Shown here piece by piece: positions 26,458 through 35,982 of a stretch of DNA of 64,000 bases (position 1 is the stretch's first letter; each line of letters starts with the position of its first letter). The notes beneath the pieces were generated by a model, which did not search any database, had not been told where the DNA came from, and worked only from the letters and a program-made list of their open reading frames with translations. A program made the position numbers and the translations under genes. Origin of the DNA: Conexibacter sp. CPCC 205762 (GTDB lineage Bacteria; Actinomycetota; Thermoleophilia; Solirubrobacterales; Solirubrobacteraceae); the NCBI RefSeq assembly GCF_030646155.1, contig NZ_JAUTDN010000012.1, positions 58,729 to 122,728 of the forward strand, written 5' to 3'.

Positions 26458-27426
26458 GTGGAGACGAGGGTGGTGAGGCATCGCTGCGGCGACGGTGTGG
26501 AGATCGAGGCCGAGGTGCGCGGTGACGGGCCCGCGGTCCTGCTGCTGCACGGCTATCCCGAGTCGCGCGCGATGTGGGACGAGGTCGCGCCCGTGCTCGC
26601 CGCCGCCGGCCGCACCGTCGTCGCCGCCGACCTGCGCGGCTACGGCGCCTCGTCGAAGCCCGCGCCGCGAACCGCCGCCGACGCGACCGGCGCCGCGCGC
26701 GAGCCAGGCCCCGCGCGCGAGCCCGACGCCGACGCGCCCCGCCCCGACGCGACCTACTCCAAGCGCGCGATGGCGGCCGACCAGCACGGGCTGATGGCCT
26801 CGCTCGGCTTCGACCGCTTCGACGTGATCGGCCACGACCGCGGCGCCCGCGTCGGCCACCGGCTCGCGCTCGACCACCCGCAGGCGGTCCGCTCGCTGGC
26901 CGTGATGGACGTCGTCCCGACGCTGCACATGTTCGAGCACGTCGACCGCGCGATGGCCGCCACGTACTTCCACTGGTTCTTCCTCGCGCTGGAGAGCGAG
27001 ATGCCGGCGAAGCTGATCGAGGCGGCGCCGGAGGTCTGGCTGCGCAGCCGCTTCGAGGGCCGCAACGTCGGCGGCGGGATGCCGATCGCGGAGGAGCGCT
27101 ACGCCGCCTACGAGCGCTGGTTCGCGACGCCGGAGGCGATCGCGGCGACCTGCGCCGACTACCGCGCCGCCGCGACCGTCGACCTCGACGCCGACCGCGC
27201 CGACCGCGATGCCGGCACCAAGATCGAGGCGCCGCTGCTGACCGTCTGGGGCAGCGAGAGCTACGTCGGCCGCAGCTTCGACGTCGTCGCGACCTGGCAG
27301 CCGTACGCCGCCGGCACCGTCGCCGGCGCCGCGATCCGCTCCGACCACTACATGGCCGAGGAGCGCCCGGCCGAGACCGCGGCCGTGCTCGCGCGCTTCC
27401 TCGACCAGCTCGGAGCGACCCCGTGA
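26458..27426 (+). CDS. Alpha/beta hydrolase, haloacetate-dehalogenase/epoxide-hydrolase type
   Basis: This is a hydrolase of about 322 residues. It has the oxyanion-hole HGYPES (about 31), the nucleophile in GHDRGARVGHR (Asp 127, with the two Arg seen in fluoroacetate dehalogenases), the acid in LAVMDVVPT (Asp about 151), an HW pair (172-173) and the catalytic His in SDHYMAEE (about 297). An Asp nucleophile fits ester-intermediate chemistry on haloacids or epoxides. A low-complexity Pro/Ala/Arg insert (about 68-98) interrupts the region after GYGASSKP. GTG 26458 has GGGAGGA upstream; upstream ATGs at 26419 and 26425 lie in or next to the operator. First gene of a coupled trio with two peptidase genes. 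Confidence 0.85.
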   Translation: METRVVRHRCGDGVEIEAEVRGDGPAVLLLHGYPESRAMWDEVAPVLAAAGRTVVAADLRGYGASSKPAPRTAADATGAAREPGPAREPDADAPRPDATYSKRAMAADQHGLMASLGFDRFDVIGHDRGARVGHRLALDHPQAVRSLAVMDVVPTLHMFEHVDRAMAATYFHWFFLALESEMPAKLIEAAPEVWLRSRFEGRNVGGGMPIAEERYAAYERWFATPEAIAATCADYRAAATVDLDADRADRDAGTKIEAPLLTVWGSESYVGRSFDVVATWQPYAAGTVAGAAIRSDHYMAEERPAETAAVLARFLDQLGATP

Positions 27427-28658
27427 GCGACCTCGGCGAGACGCATGGGACGCAGCCCGCCGCGCGCGCGGCGGACTCGACCCGCAGACAGGACGCCGCG
27501 CGCGCGGCGGCCGCGACCCGCAGACAGCCCGCCGCGGGCGACGCGGCCGCGACCCGCGCGCTGACCGCCGACCGCCTGCGCGCGCTGGTCGAGCACGAGA
27601 CGCCGACCGGCGACCGCGCGCGCATCGCCGCCGCCTTCCAGACGCTGCGCGAATGGGTCGAGCCGGCGCTCGGCCGGCCTGGCGAGCTGGTCACCGTCGA
27701 CGGCGTCGACCACCTGCTGTTCGCGCCCGCGGCCGAGCCGTACGTGCTGCTGCTCGGCCACGTCGACACCGTCTGGCCGCTCGGCACGCTCGCCGACTGG
27801 CCGTTCACGCTCGACGCCGACGGCATCGCCCGCGGCCCCGGCATCTTCGACATGAAGGCCGGGCTCGTCGCCGCCGCCGGCGCGCTCGCGACGGCGAGCG
27901 ACCCGAGCCGCGTCGCGCTGCTGGTGAGCGGCGACGAGGAGATCGGCTCGCTGACTTCGCGCGCGCTGATCGAGCAGCTCGCCGCGCGCGCGGAGGCGGT
28001 GCTGGTGCTGGAGCCGAGCGAGCGGGGCGCGCTCAAGCTCGCCCGTTGCGGCGCGAGCATCTACCGCGTCCGCTTCGAGGGCCGCGCCGCCCACGCCGGG
28101 CTGGAGCCCGAGCGCGGCGCCAACGCGCTGACGGAGCTGTCGCGCCAGGTGCTCGCGAGCGGCGAGATCGCCGACGCCGCCGCCGGCACGACCGTCACGC
28201 CGACGGTCGCCTCCGCCGGCACCGTCACCAACACGGTCCCCGCGCAGGCCGAGCTGATGGTCGACGTGCGCGCCCGCACGCTCGCCGAGCTGGAGCGGGT
28301 CGACCGCTGGTTCGCGGCGCTGGCCGCGACCGACCCGCAGGTGACGATCGCCGTCGAGGGCGGGATCAACCGCCCGCCGCTGGAGCAGGAGTCCTCGCGC
28401 GAGCTGTTCGCGCTCGCGCAGGAGGCGGCGCGCGACGCCGGCCTTGCCGCGCTCGACGGGGTCGCCGTCGGCGGCGCCTCCGACGGCAACTTCACCGCGG
28501 CGCTCGGGGTGCCGACGCTCGACGGCCTCGGGCCGCTCGGCGGAGGCGCGCACGCGCGCTCGGAGTGGGTCTCGCTCGACGCGGTCGTCGAGCGCTCCCG
28601 GCTGATCGCCGGGATCATCGATGCGATCGCCGCGCGGCGGCGAGGAGAGGAACGATGA
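27423..28658 (+). CDS. M20 family metallopeptidase (glutamate carboxypeptidase-like)
   Basis: This 411-residue zinc amidohydrolase/peptidase has metal ligands in LLLGHVDTVWPLG (His 113), FDMKAGL (Asp 143) and SGDEEIGS (Glu 172-173), a dimerisation domain with RAAHAGLEPERGANA, and the C-terminal GGGAHARSEWV His. The family hydrolyses N-acyl or C-terminal amino-acid bonds (CPG2, ArgE, DapE). The N-terminus holds three 12-residue repeats not found in the family. The GTG start overlaps the hydrolase stop, and its own stop overlaps the next ATG. Cleavage of an imported amide conjugate is plausible. Confidence 0.9.
   Translation: MSDLGETHGTQPAARAADSTRRQDAARAAAATRRQPAAGDAAATRALTADRLRALVEHETPTGDRARIAAAFQTLREWVEPALGRPGELVTVDGVDHLLFAPAAEPYVLLLGHVDTVWPLGTLADWPFTLDADGIARGPGIFDMKAGLVAAAGALATASDPSRVALLVSGDEEIGSLTSRALIEQLAARAEAVLVLEPSERGALKLARCGASIYRVRFEGRAAHAGLEPERGANALTELSRQVLASGEIADAAAGTTVTPTVASAGTVTNTVPAQAELMVDVRARTLAELERVDRWFAALAATDPQVTIAVEGGINRPPLEQESSRELFALAQEAARDAGLAALDGVAVGGASDGNFTAALGVPTLDGLGPLGGGAHARSEWVSLDAVVERSRLIAGIIDAIAARRRGEER
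27459..27566 (+). repeat. Three 36-bp tandem units at the 5' end of the M20 peptidase gene
   Basis: Codons 13-48 form three units of 12 codons: AARAADSTRRQD, AARAAAATRRQP and the diverged AAGDAAATRALT. The first two are highly similar in DNA, including identical GACCCGCAGACAG segments. Confidence 0.85.
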
Positions 28659-30511
28659 CTGTGCCGGCACCCGATCCGTCCGCCTGGGAGCGGCGCTTCA
28701 CCGCGCCGCAGCTGCTGACCGCGCGCCCGACCGCCGACCGCACGGCCGCGGTCGTCGTGACCGCGGAGGCCGACGGCGCGACCGCCCGGATCCTCGACAC
28801 CGCCACGGGCGAGCTGTCGGAGCAGCTTCCGTTCGGCGCCGGCTACGACGCGCTGCTGACGTGCGACCGCGCTCATGTCGTCCAGCTCGCCGACGACGGC
28901 GGCACCGAGGTCGGCCACCTGCTGGCCCACCCGGTCGCGGGCGGCGAGCCGGTCGACCTGACGCCCGGCCGCGACCCCTACGTCGTGCGCGGGCTGGAGC
29001 AGAGCGCCGGCGGCTCGCTGCTGGTCGGCGCGCTCGTCGACGAGGACGGCCACCACCTGGTCGCGATCGAGGCGCAGCCATGGGGCGCGGCGCGCACGCT
29101 CGCCACGACCCAGAACGAGCTGTGGTACCCGAGAGCCTCGGCCGACGGCACGCTCGTCAGCGCCGACACGACCGAGACCCAGCCGGGCGTCCGCCGCGCC
29201 GCCGTGACCGTCTACGACCGCGACGGCGCGGTCGTCGGCGTCTGCGACGACCTGCCGGCCGGCCCCGTCCGCGCGATCCGCTTCAGCCGCGTCGCCGGCG
29301 ACCAGCGGCTGCTCGTCAACACCGAGCGCAGCGGCTGGGCGCGCCCGGCGATCTGGGATCCGCGCAGCGGCGACCGCGTCGACTTCGAGCTGCCGCAGCT
29401 GCGCGGCGACGCGATCCCGCTCGACTGGGACGCCGCCCGCCAGACGCTGCTCCTGCTGCACGTCGAGGACGGCGTCCAGCGCCTGCTGACGCTCGACGAG
29501 GGCAGCTGCGAGGTGACCGTGGCGCGCGCCGGCAGCGGCAGCTACGGCGAGCCCGACGTCGCCTCGCAGAACGACTGGTACTCGTCCTCGTGGCTCGCCG
29601 CCGACGGCACGCCGCACGTCTTCGAGCAGGACTGGACGGCGCCGCCGCGGCTGCTCGCGCTGGCACAAGACGGCAGCGCGAGCACGCTCGCCGAGTCAGC
29701 GCCCGCCCCGGCCGGCCGCGCACTCGCATCGACCATGATCAGCGGCTCGGAGGAGACGCCGGTGCAATTGTGGTGGGCGCTCCCGGAAGGCCCGCCGGCC
29801 GGCACCGTGCTGTCGGTCCACGGCGGTCCGAACCTCGTCACGGTCGACCACTGGGACCCGTCGTTGCAGGCGTGGCTGGACGCGGGCTTCGCCGTCGCGG
29901 CGCTCAATTACCACGGCTCGGTCACCTTCGGGCGCGATCTGCGCGAGGGCTTCTGGGGCCGTGCCGGCGACGCCGAGGTCGCCGACGTCGCCGCCGCGCT
30001 GTCGTTCCTGCGCGAGCAGGGTGCGGCCGACCCGGCCTCGACCTTCATCACCGGCGCCTCCTACGGCGGCCACCTCTCGCTGCTGTCGCTCGGGCGCCTG
30101 CCGCAGCAGTTCGCCGGCGCCTTCGGCGAGGTCGCGATGGCCGACTGGAGAGCGGCGATCGGCGAGATGAACCCGGCGATCCGCGTCTCCTGGATCAACT
30201 TCCTCACGAGCCCCTCGCGCGTGACCGGCGAGCCGTTGGAGCTGGAGGCGGCGATCGCCAGATTCAGCCCGATCTCGTGGGTCGGCGACGTGCAGGGGCG
30301 CGTCTGGCTGTCGCAGGGCAAGCGCGACACGCGCACGCCGCCGACGCAGGCGCAGAGCTACGTCGACGCGCTGCGGGCGCGTGGCGGCGACGCGCTGATC
30401 GAGTGGTTCGACGCCGGCCACGAGCCGGTCGGCTTCGACGGCCCGCTGCAGGCCCAGCGGCGGATGCTGGAGCTGGCGCGCGCGGCGATCGCCGGCGAGC
30501 GCTGGTCCTAG
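28655..30511 (+). CDS. S9 prolyl-oligopeptidase-family peptidase
   Basis: This is a 618-residue serine peptidase. The N-terminal part (about 20-380) is a beta-propeller with WD-like repeats; the C-terminal alpha/beta-hydrolase part has HGGPN as oxyanion hole, GASYGGHL with the nucleophile Ser 469, an Asp in GKRDTRTPP and the catalytic His in FDAGHEPVG. This matches acylaminoacyl-peptidase or dipeptidyl-peptidase relatives. There is no signal peptide, so it acts inside the cell. ATG 28655 overlaps the M20 stop. It ends one base from the convergent TetR gene, and the operator before 26458 probably controls it. Confidence 0.9.
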   Translation: MTVPAPDPSAWERRFTAPQLLTARPTADRTAAVVVTAEADGATARILDTATGELSEQLPFGAGYDALLTCDRAHVVQLADDGGTEVGHLLAHPVAGGEPVDLTPGRDPYVVRGLEQSAGGSLLVGALVDEDGHHLVAIEAQPWGAARTLATTQNELWYPRASADGTLVSADTTETQPGVRRAAVTVYDRDGAVVGVCDDLPAGPVRAIRFSRVAGDQRLLVNTERSGWARPAIWDPRSGDRVDFELPQLRGDAIPLDWDAARQTLLLLHVEDGVQRLLTLDEGSCEVTVARAGSGSYGEPDVASQNDWYSSSWLAADGTPHVFEQDWTAPPRLLALAQDGSASTLAESAPAPAGRALASTMISGSEETPVQLWWALPEGPPAGTVLSVHGGPNLVTVDHWDPSLQAWLDAGFAVAALNYHGSVTFGRDLREGFWGRAGDAEVADVAAALSFLREQGAADPASTFITGASYGGHLSLLSLGRLPQQFAGAFGEVAMADWRAAIGEMNPAIRVSWINFLTSPSRVTGEPLELEAAIARFSPISWVGDVQGRVWLSQGKRDTRTPPTQAQSYVDALRARGGDALIEWFDAGHEPVGFDGPLQAQRRMLELARAAIAGERWS

Positions 30512-30512
30512 C

Positions 30513-31232
30513 TCAGGACTCCGAGGCGGCGTCGCGCTCGATCTGCAGCGCGATGCCGTCGAGCAGCAGCTCGAGCCCGGTCCAGAAGACCGACGGGTCG
30601 CCGATCGGCGTGAGGTGGCCGTCGAGCGTGTTGATCGCGGGGAAGCGCTCCGCGTCGAGCTGGCGGTACTCGACCTCCCACGCGAGGTTGTCGGCGCGGC
30701 GGCTCTCCTCGTCGAGCGTCTGCAGCGACGCCTCGATCGCCGCGGCCGAGCGGATGTAGTTGCCGAGCGCGCGGATGCAGGCGGCCGCCGACGCCGGTCT
30801 GAGGCCGGCGTCGAGCAGCACACGCGCCGTGAACTCGACGTTCGCGAACTCGGTCGGGCGGCGGGTCGTGCGGGCGGCCATCTGCTGCGCGAAGGTCGGG
30901 TAGCGCAGGTAGTGGTCGTGGATGTGCCGCGCCTGCTCGCGCAGGTCCTCGCGCCAGTCGCCGGACGGTCTCAGCAGGCCGCCGTAGGAGCGCGCGCGGA
31001 GGTCGTCGATCAGGTCGAGCAGCAGCTCGTCCTTGTCGCGGTAGTGGCGGTAGACGGAGGTCGGGTGGGCCTCCAGCTCGCGGCCGATCGCCTGGAAGGT
31101 GAGGCCGTCGAGGCCGTCGCGCACGGCGATCGCGCGCGCCGCCTCGAGGATCACCTCGCGGCTGAGCGTGTCACGCCCGCGGCGCGCTCTGCTGGCTCTT
31201 CTCGACTTCGACTCGTCTCTCACGGGTGGCAC
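30513..31232 (-). CDS. TetR-family transcriptional regulator
   Basis: This regulator of about 239 residues has an N-terminal helix-turn-helix (SREVILEAARAIAVRDGLDGLTFQAIGRELEAHPTSVYRHYRDKDELL) and a larger all-helical ligand domain with LRPASAAACIRALGNYIRSAAA. The frame is open to a TTG at 31280, but that start would sit only four bases from the operator. GTG codons at 31232 or 31223 are more likely, and the exact start is unsettled. It lies between the hydrolase/peptidase operon and the peptide-transporter operon, both preceded by GTCAA...TTGAC-type sites, so it probably represses both and itself. Confidence 0.85.
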   Translation of the reverse strand: MPPVRDESKSRRASRARRGRDTLSREVILEAARAIAVRDGLDGLTFQAIGRELEAHPTSVYRHYRDKDELLLDLIDDLRARSYGGLLRPSGDWREDLREQARHIHDHYLRYPTFAQQMAARTTRRPTEFANVEFTARVLLDAGLRPASAAACIRALGNYIRSAAAIEASLQTLDEESRRADNLAWEVEYRQLDAERFPAINTLDGHLTPIGDPSVFWTGLELLLDGIALQIERDAASES

Positions 31233-31284
31233 GCGCTCACAATACAACGGCGCACGGCTGTTCACAGCGCTTGCCCACAACTAA

Positions 31285-31311
31285 GTCAACGCCATTGCCT
31301 ATGCCATTGAC
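31285..31311. promoter_or_regulatory. Operator repeats between TetR gene and peptide-transporter operon
   Basis: GTCAACGCCATTGCC at 31285-31299 matches 13 of 15 bases of the palindrome at 26409. A further CCATTGAC half-site ends at 31311 and overlaps the -35 box of the transporter promoter. A bound TetR dimer here would block transcription towards 31412. Confidence 0.6.
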
Positions 31312-31335
31312 AGTCACTCTGAGGCGGCGTAAGAT
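31307..31335 (+). promoter_or_regulatory. Sigma-70-type promoter of the peptide-transporter operon
   Basis: TTGACA (31307-31312) is separated by 17 bases from TAAGAT (31330-31335), a near-consensus housekeeping promoter. The leader of about 70 bases to the ATG at 31412 is plausible. Confidence 0.6.
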
Positions 31336-31411
31336 CGTCACCGTCAAGTGGTGGTGCGGCCTCCCCCGGGGTCAGCACGTACGTCGTCGTATCCCTGGTG
31401 GAAGGTGGCAA

Positions 31412-33127
31412 ATGCCGGACTTTCTCTTGGCCCGCCGTCGCGGGCACACCGCCCTCATCGCTGTTCTGCTCGCAGCCGGCGTGACCGCCTGCGGCAGCTC
31501 CGGCGGGGGCGGAGGCACCGTCAACGGCGCAGGCGGAGGCAGCAGCACGACAAGCAGCGCCAGCGGCGCGAGCGGCGGGACGCTCGTCGTCGGCGCCGAG
31601 CAGGAACCCGACTGCGCCGACTGGATCGCGGTCTGCGCCGGCAACATCTGGGGCAGCTACACGATGCAGGTGACGACCCTGCCGACCGCGTTCGACACGC
31701 GCGAGCAGGACGGCAGATGGGCGCTCGTCCCCTCCGACGTGCTGGCCGGCGAGCCGCAGGTCGAGGTCAGAGGCGACACGCAGACGATCACGTACAGAAT
31801 CGCCCCCGAGGCGGTCTGGTCCGACGGCACGCCGATCAGCTCCAGAGACTTCGAGTACACGGCGCTGCAGATCCGCGACGGCGAGGGCATCTTCGACAAG
31901 ACCGGCTACGACCTGATCGAGAGCGTCGAGACGCCCGACGAGAAGACCGCGGTCGTCAAGCTGAGATCGACCTTCGGCCCCTGGCGCTCGCTCTTCGGCG
32001 GCAGCTACAGCATCCTGCCCGAGCACCTGCTGAGAGGCAGAGATCGCGACAAGATCATGAAGGACGGCTACTCCTTCTCCGGCGGACCGTGGAAGATCGA
32101 GAAGTGGCAGAAGGGCACCTCGGTGACGCTCGTCCCGAATGACAGGTACTGGGGCGACAAGCCGAAGCTCGACAAGGTCGTCTTCCAGTTCATCCCCGAC
32201 ACCTCCGCCGCCTTCCAGGCGCTCAAGAGCGGCCAGGTGCAGTCGCTCTACCCGACGCCGCAGGTCGACGCGATCTCGCAGATCAAGGCGGGCATCCCCA
32301 ACACCAGAGTCGAGGTCGACGCCGAGACCGGCAACCTCGAGGCGCTGTGGATGAACAACGGCAGATTCCCGCTCGACGACGAGGCCGTCCGCAAGGCGCT
32401 CGCGTACGCCGTCGACCGCAAGGCGATCACCGAGCGGCTGTACGGCCCGCTCGGCGTCAGCGAGCCGGCGCAGAGCTTCATCTCGCCGCTCGTCGGCGCC
32501 TTCGCCGGCAGCGACTTCGACGTCTACACGCCCGACCCGGCGAGAGTCGAGGAGCTGATGACGGGCGCCGGCTGGAGCAGAGGCGGTGACGGCATCTGGG
32601 CCAAGGACGGCAAGAAGGCCGAGATGACGATCACCTCGCTCGCCGGCAACAAGCGGCGCGAGCTGACCGAGCAGATCCTCCAGCAGCAGCTGAAGGAGGC
32701 CGGCTTCACGCTCAAGATCACGAACACGACGCCGGCCGAGATCTTCAGCAAGCTGGCGCCGGCCGGCGACTTCCAGCTCGGCCTCTGGACGCTGATCGAC
32801 CAGTACCCCGAGCCGTCGCTGAGCGCCTCCTTCAGCTCGACCTCGATCCCGACGAAGGCCAACGGCAACTCCGGCATCAACTTCTACCGGGCCAACATCC
32901 CCGGCCTCGACCAGGAGCTGAGAACGGTCGACATATCGGTCGACCAGGCGCAGCGCAGAGCTGCCTCGCTGAGAGCCGACGCGCTGATCGCCGCGGCGGT
33001 CCCGTCGCTGCCGATCGCGACCGTGCCGAACGTGCTGATGACCAACGACGCGATCGGCGGGCCGATCAGCATCAACCCCTCCGAGGGGCCGTGGTGGAAC
33101 CTCGAGGAATGGACCCGAGGGCAGTAG
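31412..33127 (+). CDS. Oligopeptide/opine-type ABC transporter substrate-binding lipoprotein (SBP_bac_5)
   Basis: This 571-residue family-5 binding protein has a lipobox GVTAC (modified Cys about 27) and a long Gly/Ser/Thr tether. Typical segments are YRIAPEAVWSDGTPISSRDFEYT, LRSTFGPWRSLFGG, DEAVRKALAYAVDRKAI and an N-lobe/C-lobe layout as in DppA and OppA. It captures peptides or related small conjugates outside the membrane for the permeases that follow. ATG 31412 with GAAGG upstream is the only start that puts the signal peptide at the N-terminus. AGA is a major Arg codon here. Confidence 0.9.
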   Translation: MPDFLLARRRGHTALIAVLLAAGVTACGSSGGGGGTVNGAGGGSSTTSSASGASGGTLVVGAEQEPDCADWIAVCAGNIWGSYTMQVTTLPTAFDTREQDGRWALVPSDVLAGEPQVEVRGDTQTITYRIAPEAVWSDGTPISSRDFEYTALQIRDGEGIFDKTGYDLIESVETPDEKTAVVKLRSTFGPWRSLFGGSYSILPEHLLRGRDRDKIMKDGYSFSGGPWKIEKWQKGTSVTLVPNDRYWGDKPKLDKVVFQFIPDTSAAFQALKSGQVQSLYPTPQVDAISQIKAGIPNTRVEVDAETGNLEALWMNNGRFPLDDEAVRKALAYAVDRKAITERLYGPLGVSEPAQSFISPLVGAFAGSDFDVYTPDPARVEELMTGAGWSRGGDGIWAKDGKKAEMTITSLAGNKRRELTEQILQQQLKEAGFTLKITNTTPAEIFSKLAPAGDFQLGLWTLIDQYPEPSLSASFSSTSIPTKANGNSGINFYRANIPGLDQELRTVDISVDQAQRRAASLRADALIAAAVPSLPIATVPNVLMTNDAIGGPISINPSEGPWWNLEEWTRGQ

Positions 33128-33128
33128 C

Positions 33129-34097
33129 TTGCTGCGCTTCGCGCTGCGGCGCTTTGCCTGGTCGGTCCCGGTCGTCCTGATCGCGTCGTTCCTGCTCTTC
33201 TGGGCGGTGCGCGCGACCTTCGACCCTGTCGCGAAGCTGCGGCAGGGTCATGACGCCGGGGCCGTGCAGCGGGAGATCGAGCGGCTCGGCCTCGACCGCT
33301 CGATCCCCGAGCAGTACGTGCTGTGGATGAAGGGCTTCCTGACGGGCGACTGGGGCACGAGCACCCGCACCGGCGGGAGCGTCTCGTCGCTCGTCGGCAG
33401 CGCGCTGTGGCCGACGCTGCAGCTGATGTTCTGGGGCGTGCTGCTGGCCGCCTTCGTCGCGCTCGCGATCGGCGTCTACACCGCCGTGCGGCAGTACTCG
33501 GCCGGCGACTACGTGCTCAGCGGCCTCGCCTACGTCGGCATCTCGCTGCCGGCCTTCTGGTTCGGCCTCGTGCTGATCCAGCTGGTCGCGGTCTGGCCGG
33601 TGCAGTCGCTCGGCTGGAGCGAGCCGCCGTTCTACTTCGTCGGGCTCCACTCGCCCGGCACGAGCGGCTTCAACCTCGACTACCTGCGCCACCTCGTGCT
33701 GCCGCTGGCGACGCTGACGGTGACGCTGACCGCGAGCTGGAGCCGTTTCGCCCGCACCTCGATGCTCGACGTGCTCTCCAGCGACTACGTGCGGACGGCG
33801 AGAGCGAAGGGCGTGCCGCCGCGCGCGATCGTCCTGCGGCACGCGCTGCGCAACGCGCTGGCGCCGTTCGTGACGATCGTCGCGCTCGACACCGGCGTGC
33901 TGTTCGGCGGCCTGATCGTGACCGAGCAGATCTACTCGATCCCCGGCATGGGCCGGCTGTTCCTGCAGTCGCTGCAGGCCGGCGACGTGTTCGTGCTGGT
34001 GCCGTGGATGTTCGTCGTCGCGATCGCCGTCGTCTTCTTCAACCTGATGGCCGACCTCAGCTACGCGCTGCTCGATCCGAAGGTGAAGCTGCGATGA
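33129..34097 (+). CDS. ABC transporter permease, DppB type
   Basis: This is a 322-residue inner-membrane permease with six or so membrane segments, beginning LRFALRRFAWSVPVVLIASFLLFW. The family EAA-type loop is YVRTARAKGVPPRAIVLRHALRNALAPF, followed by GGLIVTEQIYSIPGMGRL. It forms half of the translocation pore with the DppC-type protein encoded next. The start is TTG, one base after the receptor stop, and the end overlaps the next ATG. Confidence 0.92.
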   Translation: MLRFALRRFAWSVPVVLIASFLLFWAVRATFDPVAKLRQGHDAGAVQREIERLGLDRSIPEQYVLWMKGFLTGDWGTSTRTGGSVSSLVGSALWPTLQLMFWGVLLAAFVALAIGVYTAVRQYSAGDYVLSGLAYVGISLPAFWFGLVLIQLVAVWPVQSLGWSEPPFYFVGLHSPGTSGFNLDYLRHLVLPLATLTVTLTASWSRFARTSMLDVLSSDYVRTARAKGVPPRAIVLRHALRNALAPFVTIVALDTGVLFGGLIVTEQIYSIPGMGRLFLQSLQAGDVFVLVPWMFVVAIAVVFFNLMADLSYALLDPKVKLR

Positions 34098-34989
34098 GCG
34101 CCTCCGTGGAGAGCCCCGCCGCGGCGCGGCCGGAGAAGGCGCGCTCGCAGTGGCGCGTGATCGGGCGCCGCTTCCGCCGCCACCGGCTCGCGATGGCCGG
34201 CGCGATCGTCCTGCTGCTGCTGGCGATCTGCTGCTTCGGCGCGAACCTGATCGCGCCCTATGCGCAGAACCAGCAGGACCTGCTGCTGGGCCCCGTCGGC
34301 CCCGGCAGCGACGGCCACCTGCTCGGGACCGACGCGCTCGGCCGCGACTTCCTCAGCGAGCTGCTCTACGCCGGTCGCATCTCGCTCTCGATCGGGCTCG
34401 CGGTCGCGGTCCTGTCGACGATCATCGGCACGCTGCTGGGCGCGCTGGCCGGCTACCTCGGCGGCTGGGTCGACGAGCTGATCATGCGCACCGTCGACCT
34501 CTTCCTGATCGTGCCGGCGGTCGCCGTGCTGGCGCTCGCGCTGCAGGGCCTCGGCAGCTCGCCGTTCACGATCATCCTCGTGCTGAGCGCGATCGGCTGG
34601 ACCTCGATCGCGCGCGTCGCGCGCTCGCAGGTGATGTCGCTGCGCGAGAAGGAGTTCATCGAGGCGTCGAAGCTGCTGGGCGCGAGCACGACGCGGATCA
34701 TCGTCCGCCACATGCTGCCCAACCTCGCGGGCGTGATCGCGGTCAACGTCTCGCTCGCGGTCGCGGCGGCGATCATCGTCGAGTCGACGCTCAGCTTCCT
34801 CGGCTTCGGCGTGCAGCCGCCGCAGAGCAGCTGGGGGCAGCTGCTGAGCGACGCGGCCGGCCTGCTCGGCACCGACCAGACCTATCTGCTGATCTTCCCG
34901 GGCGTCTTCATCCTCGTGACGGTCCTGTGCGTCAACTTCATCGGCGACGGGCTGCGCGACGCCTTCGACCAGCGCGCGAGGAGACGGTG

Positions 34990-34990
<1 letters not shown>
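34094..34990 (+). CDS. ABC transporter permease, DppC type
   Basis: This 298-residue permease has the OppC-like N-terminus ([21 protein letters not shown]), the periplasmic motif [24 protein letters not shown], and the ATPase-contact loop [26 protein letters not shown] overlaps the DppB-type stop (ATGA), and the stop overlaps the next ATG (TGATG). It completes the membrane pore of the peptide-type importer. Confidence 0.93.
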
Positions 34991-35972
<982 letters not shown>

Positions 35973-35982
<10 letters not shown>

